Shown here one piece after another: positions 19,363-27,509 of a stretch of 64,000 nt of DNA. The stretch comes from G963663495 sp963663495 (GTDB lineage Bacteria; Bacteroidota; Rhodothermia; Rhodothermales; Bin80), in contig OY760427.1 of the NCBI GenBank assembly GCA_963663495.1, positions 3,038,001 to 3,102,000 on the forward strand, in the 5' to 3' direction. Within the stretch, counting starts at the first letter, position 1, and each line of letters opens with the position of its first letter. The notes under the pieces were generated by a model that saw only the letters and a list, made by a program, of their open reading frames with translations, was not told the DNA's origin and searched no databases. A program made the position numbers and the translations under genes.

Positions 19363-22019
19363 GCGATAGCTTCCAGGCTCGCACGCAATCGCCTGATTTC
19401 AGAATCAGTATCCCGTTCTTTCTGACGCTCCAGCTCCACAACCGCCACAGGCGCCCGTTCGACAAACCGGGTGTTTGTAAGCTTGCCCTGTACGCGCTTC
19501 AAGAAAGACACTTTCCGGTCCAAATCCTGTGTAAGGCGCCGTCGCTCTTCTTCCAAGTCTACCAAGCCGGCCAGTGGCAAATAAACCTCCATGTCCCCGA
19601 TGACCGAGGTAGCACATGCCTTTGGCCGCTCCACCTGCACACCCACATCAAGCATGGCAACACGCGCTAATCGACGGAAGTAGGGTTCGCACGCCAATAG
19701 GGGAGACTCCAACTGCACGCTCCCTGGAGCAAGGCTGACTACCAAGTGTACACTGCGTGCGGGGCTGATTCGATAACGACTGCGAATGTTACGGACACTC
19801 GTCACTATATCCTGGAATCGGGAGAACACCTCGCACGCCGGGTCATCGAGGTCGCCCGTGACTTGCGGCCACACGGACACAATGCAGGCCTCCTGAGGGC
19901 CTCGGCGCTTCACACGATGCCACAACTCCTCGGTGATGAATGGCATAAAGGGATGCAGCAGCTGTATCAGGCGCTCATACAGTTTCGCCGCAAGACCGAC
20001 GGTTGCATCCGGCATGGGCTCTCCATGTGGCGGTTTGATTAGCTCCAGGTACCAGTCGCAATAATCGCCCCAGAAGAGCGAGTGAATCTTCGTCAGCGCT
20101 TCGTTCAGTCGGTACCGATCAATGTCCGCATTAATTGCTTCTATAGCCTCGTTGAGGCGCGTTACCATCCATCGCTCCACAAGGCTCCCCTCCGTGAACG
20201 GTCTCAATGGGTACTCCTTGTTCGAGTCTAAGAACCTACCAAAAACATTGAAGGCGTTCCAAATCTTGTTGCAAAAGTTACGCCCCCGCTCAAATCCTTC
20301 AGGATGCAATCGAACATCCTGTCCCTGGGCACAAACCACCGTCAGCTGGTACCGGACAGCATCCGCACCATACTTTTGAATCATATCAATGGGATCAATG
20401 CCGTTACCAAGGCTCTTGGACATCCACCGTCCATACCTATCCTTAACCATCCCGGTTATCAGAACATCGCGGAAAGGCACCTCCCCTGTCACGTAAAGCG
20501 AGGCCATAATCATTCTTGATATCCAGAAAAACAGGATATCATATCCGGAGACCAAGACTTGTGTCGGATGAAAAAAATCCAAATCAGATCGTGTCGTCGC
20601 ATCCTCGCCTGGCCAACCCAGCGTAGCAAATGGAAATAGCCACGATGAGAACCAGGTGTCCAGCACATCTTCGTCCTGTACCATCCCCTCACCTGGACAT
20701 TCCACCGCCACGATGTAGTCACGCTCGGCGTCGGGTTTCCCTTCATCATCAATGTGGTACCATACCGGGATTCGGTGTCCCCACCAAAGCTGGCGACTGA
20801 TACACCAATCTCGCATCTCGGTCATCCAGCGAAAGAATTCGTTCTGCCACCGCCTAGGATAGAAGCGCACATCGCCCCTGCGCACAGCCTCAATCGCAGG
20901 TTCGGCAAGCGGCTTCATCCGGACGAACCACTGGCGGGACAGAAGGGGCTCAATTACGGCCTTGGATCGCTGGGATACCGGTACCGACACCTTATACGGC
21001 TCTACCTTGTCAAGAAGGTCGCTTTGTGCCAGCTGATCAACGATCCTCTCGCGCGCTTCGAACCTATCAAGACCAGCAAATTGTCCGCCGTTGCCGTTAA
21101 CTATGGCATTTGTATCTAGCACGGTCACCATATCAAGTCCATGGCGCCGACCAATCTCAAAGTCGTTCTTATCATGCCCCGGGGTAATCTTCAGTGCACC
21201 AGCACCAAACTCAGGACGAACGTATGTGTCCGCGATGACCGGAACGATACGCTCAACCAGAGGAACTACCACATTCTGTCCGATGATGTGTTGATAGCGC
21301 TCATCATCCGGATGCACGGCCACCGCCGTATCACCAAGTATCGTTTCCGGGCGCGTAGTACTAACGGTCACATACCCTGAGTCCTGAGCAAACGGGTATC
21401 GGACATGCCACAGGTGCCCTTCCTGCTCCACGTTGTCTACCTCTTCGTCGGACAGTGCGGTCTGATCTACAGGGCACCAATTTACGAGGTAACTGCCCCG
21501 GTATATCAGGCCATCTTCATAAAGCCGTACAAAGATTGCCTGTACCGCTTTCACGTACTTTTCGTCCATCGTGAAGCGTTCTCTGCGCCAGTCGCACGAG
21601 TCGCCTATGCAACGCTTTTGCTGCAGAATCCGCCCCCCGTACTCCTCTACCCACTTCCAAACTTCAGCAATAAAGTCCTCTCGTCCCAGATCGTGCCTGG
21701 ATTCCCCCCGCGTCGACTTAACGTGACGCTCAACCACATTTTGCGTAGCAATGCCAGCATGGTCTTTCCCGGGCATCCACAGCGCCTCGAACCCTTGCAT
21801 TCTTCGCAGTCGGGTCAGCACATCCTGTATGGTATCCTGCAGCGCATGCCCCATATGCAGGGCTCCTGTTACGTTAGGGGGCGGCATCATTATGACATGC
21901 GGTGCCTTCCCTGACTCAGAATCGGCTTCAAAGAATCCATTGGACTCCCAATAAGCGTACCATTTGCCCTCTATTTCTGCCGGGTTGTAGGCGCGAGCTG
22001 CTCCCGCTTGGTTATTCAT
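19359..22019 (-). CDS. valS: Valine--tRNA ligase
   Basis: 886 residues, a full class Ia synthetase. It has the HIGH-type motif in PPPNVTGALHMGHAL, CP1 editing domain text (STTRPETILGDTAVAVHP), 'WCISRQLWWGHRIPVWY', and the catalytic loop GRWMSKSLGNGIDP. The first Lys of the usual KMSKS is Trp here, which is unusual. The C-terminal coiled-coil arm is present (LVDLEEERRRLTQDLDRKV). It charges tRNA-Val and edits Thr-tRNA-Val. Its stop overlaps the carbamoyltransferase start; aroC lies 55 bp upstream on the same strand. Confidence 0.97.
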   Translation of the reverse strand: MNNQAGAARAYNPAEIEGKWYAYWESNGFFEADSESGKAPHVIMMPPPNVTGALHMGHALQDTIQDVLTRLRRMQGFEALWMPGKDHAGIATQNVVERHVKSTRGESRHDLGREDFIAEVWKWVEEYGGRILQQKRCIGDSCDWRRERFTMDEKYVKAVQAIFVRLYEDGLIYRGSYLVNWCPVDQTALSDEEVDNVEQEGHLWHVRYPFAQDSGYVTVSTTRPETILGDTAVAVHPDDERYQHIIGQNVVVPLVERIVPVIADTYVRPEFGAGALKITPGHDKNDFEIGRRHGLDMVTVLDTNAIVNGNGGQFAGLDRFEARERIVDQLAQSDLLDKVEPYKVSVPVSQRSKAVIEPLLSRQWFVRMKPLAEPAIEAVRRGDVRFYPRRWQNEFFRWMTEMRDWCISRQLWWGHRIPVWYHIDDEGKPDAERDYIVAVECPGEGMVQDEDVLDTWFSSWLFPFATLGWPGEDATTRSDLDFFHPTQVLVSGYDILFFWISRMIMASLYVTGEVPFRDVLITGMVKDRYGRWMSKSLGNGIDPIDMIQKYGADAVRYQLTVVCAQGQDVRLHPEGFERGRNFCNKIWNAFNVFGRFLDSNKEYPLRPFTEGSLVERWMVTRLNEAIEAINADIDRYRLNEALTKIHSLFWGDYCDWYLELIKPPHGEPMPDATVGLAAKLYERLIQLLHPFMPFITEELWHRVKRRGPQEACIVSVWPQVTGDLDDPACEVFSRFQDIVTSVRNIRSRYRISPARSVHLVVSLAPGSVQLESPLLACEPYFRRLARVAMLDVGVQVERPKACATSVIGDMEVYLPLAGLVDLEEERRRLTQDLDRKVSFLKRVQGKLTNTRFVERAPVAVVELERQKERDTDSEIRRLRASLEAIA

Positions 22020-22074
22020 AAACGTCCTGATTAAACTCTCAACTCAATGGCGACCTCATTGTAACTCTCGGTCG

Positions 22075-23253
22075 CTACTGTGCCCGGTAGTGCTCCTTAA
22101 TTTCCGCCAAGCTGTCTCCACCGTACTTCTCCAGGAAGGCATTGGCGATGACAAATGCTACGGTTGCTTCTGCAACGGTGGAGGCCGCGGGCACGCTCGT
22201 AACGTCGCTCCGCTCGTAGCGTGATCGCTGCGGCTCACCGCTGACAATGTCAACGGTACCCAATGGCTTAATGAGTGTAGGCAGAGGCTTCATGAAACCG
22301 CGCAAAATAATCGGCATGCCGTTCGAAATACCCCCTTCAATTCCTCCGGCATGGTTACTGCGCCTCTTATACGTGTCTCCATCCAGGTATATCGGGTCAT
22401 GATACCCCGATCCCGGTGTACTTGATGTTGGAGCGCCGTCTCCGATCTCTACTGCCTTCTGTGCATGAATTGACATGATCGCCTGGCCCAACATGCCCCC
22501 AAGTCGTCGCTCCCAGTGCACATAGGAGCCCAGCCCGGGGGGTACTCCGGTAACAATTACCTCGTACGTCCCGCCAAGGGAATCCCCTGCCTTCTTAGTC
22601 GCCTTTATGTGCTCAATGCAGCGGCTAGATAGAGTAGCATCCAGCATGCGCACTTCGTTTGCATCTGCAACACGGCTGACCGCCTCCGCTCCTCGGGTAG
22701 CGAGGCTGTCCGCAAATGGTCTCCACGCTGACGGGCCGCTGTAGCCAGTCTCCCCAATAGCAATTACATGGCTTCCGATCTCTATCCCAAACTGCTTCAA
22801 TAGGTGACGTGCCACGCTACAGCAAGCCACCCTCATCGCCGTTTCTCGCGCGCTAGACCGGTCAATTACAGGCCTGATGTCATCCAGCCGATACTTCTCA
22901 ACACCCACTAGATCGGCATGCCCTGGTCTGGGAAGCGTAATGGGCTGAATGCCATCGCCCGATCCCTCTATCGCCATCACCTCTGGCCATCCCGATCGGT
23001 CTTTTCTGTAGGCTGCGTTATCCAAGCGTAGTGCAATGGGTGCAGCTATAGTCTTGGAGAATCGGATACCGGAATAAATGTAAACCCGGTCACGCTCAAA
23101 CTTAGAGCGCCCACCACGGCCGAATCCAAGCCATCTCCGGGCTAAGTGCACATTCAGGTCGTCAGCCTTCAGGGGAACGCCCGCAGGCATACCCTCTACA
23201 ATTCCAATTAAGGCTTCACCGTGCGACTCGCCGGCTGTCAAGTACCTTAGCAT
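22075..23253 (-). CDS. aroC: Chorismate synthase
   Basis: 392 residues. The three family signatures are present: LTAGESHGEALIGIVEGMPA at the N-terminus, 'FGRGGRSKFERDRVYIYSGI', and 'NHAGGIEGGISNGMPIILRG' with FMN-binding residues near 'ERSDVTSVPAASTVAEA'. It converts EPSP to chorismate, the last step of the shikimate pathway, using reduced FMN. It is 36 bp downstream of the HtrA-like gene and upstream of valS on the same strand. The preceding shikimate genes are not nearby. Confidence 0.96.
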   Translation of the reverse strand: MLRYLTAGESHGEALIGIVEGMPAGVPLKADDLNVHLARRWLGFGRGGRSKFERDRVYIYSGIRFSKTIAAPIALRLDNAAYRKDRSGWPEVMAIEGSGDGIQPITLPRPGHADLVGVEKYRLDDIRPVIDRSSARETAMRVACCSVARHLLKQFGIEIGSHVIAIGETGYSGPSAWRPFADSLATRGAEAVSRVADANEVRMLDATLSSRCIEHIKATKKAGDSLGGTYEVIVTGVPPGLGSYVHWERRLGGMLGQAIMSIHAQKAVEIGDGAPTSSTPGSGYHDPIYLDGDTYKRRSNHAGGIEGGISNGMPIILRGFMKPLPTLIKPLGTVDIVSGEPQRSRYERSDVTSVPAASTVAEATVAFVIANAFLEKYGGDSLAEIKEHYRAQ

Positions 23254-23289
23254 CCCGGACTTGTTGATGGCTTGCGTTGAGGCAAGGTT

Positions 23290-24855
23290 TTACTCAACAG
23301 TGGGTTCAACCTGAATGATTGTAGTGAGCCCGCTGCTGCGCCGTACAACGAATGTAACAGGCTCGCCAATCCCTGATGCATCCCGAAGTAATGTGACCGC
23401 GTGTTCAACCGATGTTACCACAATTCCACCAATACGCTCAAGTACGACACCCCAAGGAACGCCAGCCTCTTCACTTGCCGAGCGCAGAGCAATATCGGCC
23501 ACGTAAACTCCCATTATTGAACCATAGTCCTCCAACTCCCACGGAGCCATGTTGCGCAGCAGCAACCCCCATGCCGCCATTGTTTTTTCATAGCCTTCCG
23601 GCAGTCCTGAATCCGTACGCATTGGCACTTCACCATGACTTGCCAGCCATTCCCCTATCGCAGGGTCATCTCTGTCCATCAGTTCTACCCTTACGCTGCT
23701 AAGCATGCCTTTTCGCCAAATCCCCATTTCTACCATTTCACCGGGCCGGTACTGCGCGATAACACTCTGCAACACATTAATGGCGTCCACAGACCTGCCA
23801 CCAACGCTCAGTATAACATCGCCCTCGCGTAGCCCACCGCGGTAGGCTGGGCCTCCGATCTCAACAGATTCCAGATACACGCCCCTGATGGCCTCCAGAT
23901 TCAGCGAATGGGCGCGATCGGCATCAACCGATCCAAGCGCAACACCCATGTACCCACGTTTAACTTCACCGTATGCTATCAAGTCTTGAGCAATCCGTTT
24001 CACAAGCGACGCAGGTATGGCGAATCCATAGCCTTCGTAGCTGCCGCTCTCGGTAGCAATCGCCGTGTTAATTCCTACGAGCTCACCTCGTAGATTGACT
24101 AGCGCCCCACCCGAATTCCCCGGATTAATCGCTGCATCTGTCTGAATAAAATCTTCTACCGTAAAGCTCCCATCAAGCACATTTACGCTGCGCCCGGTGG
24201 CGCTTACAATACCCGCGGTCACGGTGGATGTCAGGCGAAACGGATTACCGACGGCCATTACCCACTCCCCTGCCACTACCATTTCAGAATCCGCCAAGGC
24301 TAACACCGGGATCTCAACACCGTCCGGCACCTGGATTTTGAGTACCGCCAAGTCCGTTGACGCATCAACCCCGACTACTTCCGCCTCGTATTCAGTCTTG
24401 TCAGAAAACACCACACGCAGTCTTGCTGCACTGTCAACTACATGCAGGTTGGTCACTATATACCCTTGTGGGCTGATAACTACGCCGCTCCCGACCCCTT
24501 CGTGTGGAATATCGGGCATGGAGCGGCCCCTTTGATCAAGATCATCTTGCCTCTGAAACCACTCGAAAGGAAACTCCATCCATGTAGCAGGAGCCTGGAT
24601 AGAGGCTACGGACGGAATAACCTTGTCAGCTACACGTTTGAACGCTTCATTCAATTGCAGGGGCCCGGGCTCACCTATTGAGTCTCGCCCGGCTTCATAC
24701 ATGTCCACCTGCTCCACTAGGCGAAACTCAGTATGACTGGCTTGGCCGGATCGATCAAACACCAGCATAGTTAGCACACCGGCTAGGAGTCCGATGACAA
24801 CCAGACCAATGCCGGCCAAGGAGACACCAAAGTATTGCCTTTCAAGCCAATCCAT
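23290..24855 (-). CDS. HtrA/DegQ-like serine protease with two PDZ domains
   Basis: Start set at 24855 (MDWLERQYFGVSLAGIGLVV), giving one N-terminal membrane anchor; an upstream ATG at 24912 would overlap the acyltransferase gene further. About 521 residues. The triad is His in VTNLHVVDSA, Asp in STDLAVLKI, Ser in INPGNSGGALVNLRGE. Two PDZ domains follow: one around 'GYMGVALGSVDADRAHSLNL...GGPAYRGGLREGDVILSVGG', and a second, more diverged, with 'EAGVPWGVVLERIGGIVVTS'. It acts in the periplasm on misfolded envelope proteins. A 14-bp overlap with the preceding gene suggests an operon. Confidence 0.92.
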   Translation of the reverse strand: MDWLERQYFGVSLAGIGLVVIGLLAGVLTMLVFDRSGQASHTEFRLVEQVDMYEAGRDSIGEPGPLQLNEAFKRVADKVIPSVASIQAPATWMEFPFEWFQRQDDLDQRGRSMPDIPHEGVGSGVVISPQGYIVTNLHVVDSAARLRVVFSDKTEYEAEVVGVDASTDLAVLKIQVPDGVEIPVLALADSEMVVAGEWVMAVGNPFRLTSTVTAGIVSATGRSVNVLDGSFTVEDFIQTDAAINPGNSGGALVNLRGELVGINTAIATESGSYEGYGFAIPASLVKRIAQDLIAYGEVKRGYMGVALGSVDADRAHSLNLEAIRGVYLESVEIGGPAYRGGLREGDVILSVGGRSVDAINVLQSVIAQYRPGEMVEMGIWRKGMLSSVRVELMDRDDPAIGEWLASHGEVPMRTDSGLPEGYEKTMAAWGLLLRNMAPWELEDYGSIMGVYVADIALRSASEEAGVPWGVVLERIGGIVVTSVEHAVTLLRDASGIGEPVTFVVRRSSGLTTIIQVEPTVE

Positions 24856-25657
24856 TCCGTGCGAGGGACACGCTTTTCCGGTTACCGTGCGGTATGTCCA
24901 TTGTTTCTGCAAGGGCCGCTACTGCAGCATGTGCGGTGGCGGCTAAGTCTTTGCGATCTACCGCGCCACCGTCAATAGGGTGCCCCACGCGAAGCACGGC
25001 GTCAATCCTCCGGTATCGAACGACTCGCATCATGTGCTTCATGATCGCGGGTTCATGATTGTGCGATAGGAGGTACCTTCCCTCGGATCCAACGCACGGG
25101 CGCCCATCAATCGCGGCTATATCCAAAAACAGTGGTAGCACCCTGCCGCCGATACGCCCGCTTACTGACTCAAATGCACCGGTCTTGAAAGCTCCCAATT
25201 CCTGCCCCCAACTGGTCGTCCCTTCAGGAAAGACAAGGAGGGATACGCCGCTGGCAAGTCGCCCGAGAATTTCGTCCACAAACAACTTTGCTGCGGTCGC
25301 CCGGTCACGCTGGACAAGCAGCATGCCATAGGTCCGGCAGATCCATCCAAGCACCGGCCATTTGGCAATACTGGACTTACCGGCAAAGCAAATAGGTACC
25401 CGCGCAGCAATAAGTATCGGATCCATTGCAGTCACATGATTACATACGTAAAGCATTCCTTCGCCTTGAGGGACGCTTCCAACTTGGGACACATGGATGC
25501 CCAGAACTCTGCAAACTTGACGTGCTACCGAAGTCTGCCGTTGAACGCGATACCTAAGCTGGTGCTCACGCGGTTGCCACCTCGCCGCAACAGAAGTGTA
25601 TAACGTGCAGGCTATTGTCCATTTCATGGCCACGATTGCTTTTACCCATGTCCACAT
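24842..25657 (-). CDS. 1-acyl-glycerol-3-phosphate acyltransferase-like (PlsC family)
   Basis: 271 residues with an N-terminal hydrophobic anchor (MKWTIACTLYTSVAA). The acyltransferase blocks are in order: NHVTAMDPILIA (the H-x4-D catalytic motif), a block 2 region after 'GKSSIAKWPVLGWICRTYGM', and FPEGTTSWG (block 3). It transfers an acyl chain to a lysophospholipid or related glycerol lipid at the inner membrane. First gene of the minus-strand run (acyltransferase, HtrA-like, aroC, valS, carbamoyltransferase). Confidence 0.9.
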   Translation of the reverse strand: MWTWVKAIVAMKWTIACTLYTSVAARWQPREHQLRYRVQRQTSVARQVCRVLGIHVSQVGSVPQGEGMLYVCNHVTAMDPILIAARVPICFAGKSSIAKWPVLGWICRTYGMLLVQRDRATAAKLFVDEILGRLASGVSLLVFPEGTTSWGQELGAFKTGAFESVSGRIGGRVLPLFLDIAAIDGRPCVGSEGRYLLSHNHEPAIMKHMMRVVRYRRIDAVLRVGHPIDGGAVDRKDLAATAHAAVAALAETMDIPHGNRKSVSLARNGLA

Positions 25658-25712
25658 ACAAATTCACCGGCATTCTTCATTCTCCGTCAAACTATGCGAA
25701 GTCGGGTAAACG

Positions 25713-26894
25713 ATGCTGATGTATGGACTTGTTTCTTGGCGCCTGAATCAAATGGTTGATGAGAAGGCAATCACAGCCTCCTGTAAGGTGCTTTTTGCGC
25801 TGACGGGTGATGTGCGACGTAATTCCAGAGCACTGAAACAGCTCCGGCTGCTTTCTGAGCTCCAAATCACCGTTGATGTGCTACACTTGGGGGGCGATGG
25901 CATGCAAGGCCTTCCGCACGGCGTGCGCGCGTGGCATGTGCCACAGCCGAGAGGAAGTGGCCCACGATTCTTCGCAGCAGTACATCGTCGCTTCAATGAG
26001 GCTGCGAGGCAGTATGCAGCCCACGTATACCATGCCAGTGACTTGTATGTACTGCCTGCCTTGTGCGCTTCGGCGCGAAAGCATGGTGGCAAGGTCGTGT
26101 ATGATATTCGCGAGTTATATCCCAGTGTGGCGTCTACCGTTGGCAGGCCGTGGGTACGGGCTTTCTGGCGTTTAGTGGAGGGCCGGTTTATCAGGCGCGC
26201 GGATGCCACGCTTACCGTTGGTGAACAAATTGCTGATGTGGTAGCAAGAACGTACAATGTTCGCCCGCCAGCCGTTGTCCACAATGTACCTCCTGCGGCG
26301 AAGATTATCAGCTCTGACCTCTTAGCACAAGTGCGCAAGGAAGGCCGTGTTCTTCTTCTGCACCAAGGGAACATGCAAAAGTATCGTGGGAACGAGCTGC
26401 TGCTACAGGCCATGATCCATATCAAAGGCGCCCAACTCGTATTCCTTGGCGGCGGTCCGTTGAAGCAGCGCATTCAGGCTACAGCCCGGTCGCTCCGGTT
26501 GGACGATAAGGTTCTTTTTGTGAATCCTGTGCCGCCGAACCAATTGCTGAACGTAACAGCGGAGGCTGACATTGGAATTTCTCTATTGGAAGATGTATGT
26601 CTTAATCACCGGTTAGCACTCCCAAACAAGCTGTTTGAATACTTAATGGCGGGAGTCCCGGTTCTCGTCAGCCGTATGCCCGAAATGACCAAGATCGTCC
26701 AACGTTTCAATGTCGGTCAAACCGTAGACCCGACCCAGCCTCACGAATTAATTGGCACGTTGCAGTCCATGATTGACAATTCGGACGCGCGCGCGGCCTG
26801 GCGGCGAAATACATCGGCAGTTTTTGAAACCTACAACTGGCAGGTAGCGTCCGATGCGTTTCGTCGGGTATACGCGCAGGTACTGCCTCTATGA
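25713..26894 (+). CDS. Glycosyltransferase, family 4-like (GT-B)
   Basis: 393 residues; an internal ATG at 25752 (MVDEKAITASCKVLFALTGDV) may be the true start. The N-terminal half has 'DVRRNSRALKQLRLLSELQ' and 'VYHASDLYVLPALCASARKH', and the C-terminal GT-B half has 'LLHQGNMQKYRGNELLLQAM', 'LVFLGGGPLKQRI', 'ADIGISLLEDVCLNHRLALP' and 'NKLFEYLMAGVPVLVSRMPE', which holds the E(x)7E-type nucleotide-sugar contact. It probably builds a cell-surface glycan; donor and acceptor are unknown. It overlaps the next gene by 4 bp (ATGA). Confidence 0.9.
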   Translation: MLMYGLVSWRLNQMVDEKAITASCKVLFALTGDVRRNSRALKQLRLLSELQITVDVLHLGGDGMQGLPHGVRAWHVPQPRGSGPRFFAAVHRRFNEAARQYAAHVYHASDLYVLPALCASARKHGGKVVYDIRELYPSVASTVGRPWVRAFWRLVEGRFIRRADATLTVGEQIADVVARTYNVRPPAVVHNVPPAAKIISSDLLAQVRKEGRVLLLHQGNMQKYRGNELLLQAMIHIKGAQLVFLGGGPLKQRIQATARSLRLDDKVLFVNPVPPNQLLNVTAEADIGISLLEDVCLNHRLALPNKLFEYLMAGVPVLVSRMPEMTKIVQRFNVGQTVDPTQPHELIGTLQSMIDNSDARAAWRRNTSAVFETYNWQVASDAFRRVYAQVLPL

Positions 26895-27397
26895 AGTACA
26901 TGTTGACCACATTGCTCCTTTTTCTTTTCGTCGCGTGCGGCGGTGAACTGCCGGAGGATGTTTCTGCGCCTGCGGTTACCGAAGGCCCTCCCACACCCAT
27001 TGAATGGCCGACCTTCGACCATGCGGTTTCAGCCGCGGATAAGAGTGGCAAACGTATCCTGGTAGACATTTATGCGCCGTGGTGTGGCTGGTGCCGCAAG
27101 ATGCAGGCAGATGTCTATACCAATGAAACGCTGGTACAGTTTGTGCGCGAAAATTTTGAAATCGGTCGCCTGAATCTGGACGATGGCGAAACCGTCCACG
27201 ATTTCCTTGACTGGCAACTTACTTCTCAAGAACTTGGAGCGGCGCTTGGTGCAGCAGGGACGCCAACGACTGTATTCCTGGAGCCGGACGGAACTTACAT
27301 TGATCGCGTGCCCGGCTACGCCACTCTGGAGGCATTCGGCGAGATTGTCCGGTTTATTGCTTCCGGTGCGTACCAAAACGTGCCACCCCGGGGGTAG
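26891..27397 (+). CDS. Thioredoxin-fold lipoprotein
   Basis: 168 residues. The signal ends in a lipobox (LFLFVAC, Cys about residue 17), predicting a lipid anchor on the envelope. A thioredoxin domain follows: ILVDIYAPWCGWCRKMQADV with CGWC as redox site, 'NLDDGETVHDFLDWQLTSQE', and a cis-Pro loop 'GAAGTPTTVFLEPDG'. It resembles DsbD-gamma/SoxW-type reductases that act on periplasmic disulfides. It is translationally coupled to the glycosyltransferase by a 4-bp overlap. A stem-loop 70 bp downstream may end the operon. Confidence 0.9.
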   Translation: MKYMLTTLLLFLFVACGGELPEDVSAPAVTEGPPTPIEWPTFDHAVSAADKSGKRILVDIYAPWCGWCRKMQADVYTNETLVQFVRENFEIGRLNLDDGETVHDFLDWQLTSQELGAALGAAGTPTTVFLEPDGTYIDRVPGYATLEAFGEIVRFIASGAYQNVPPRG

Positions 27398-27466
27398 CCT
27401 CGCCGACCATGTACAGACCGCCTCAGAACTCTGTGCTAATAGTCGGTTAGCTGTAACCATCGGGGT

Positions 27467-27495
27467 GGCTAAACCAACCCGGTGGCCGTTTAGCC
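27467..27495 (+). terminator. Possible transcription-end hairpin
   Basis: GGCTAAAC at 27467-27474 pairs exactly with GTTTAGCC at 27488-27495 around a 13-nt loop, 70 bp after the thioredoxin stop. There is no T-tract, so intrinsic termination is doubtful. It may also be a remnant next to the mobile element that starts at 27510. Confidence 0.4.
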
Positions 27496-27509
27496 AGAGC
27501 GCAAGTTTA

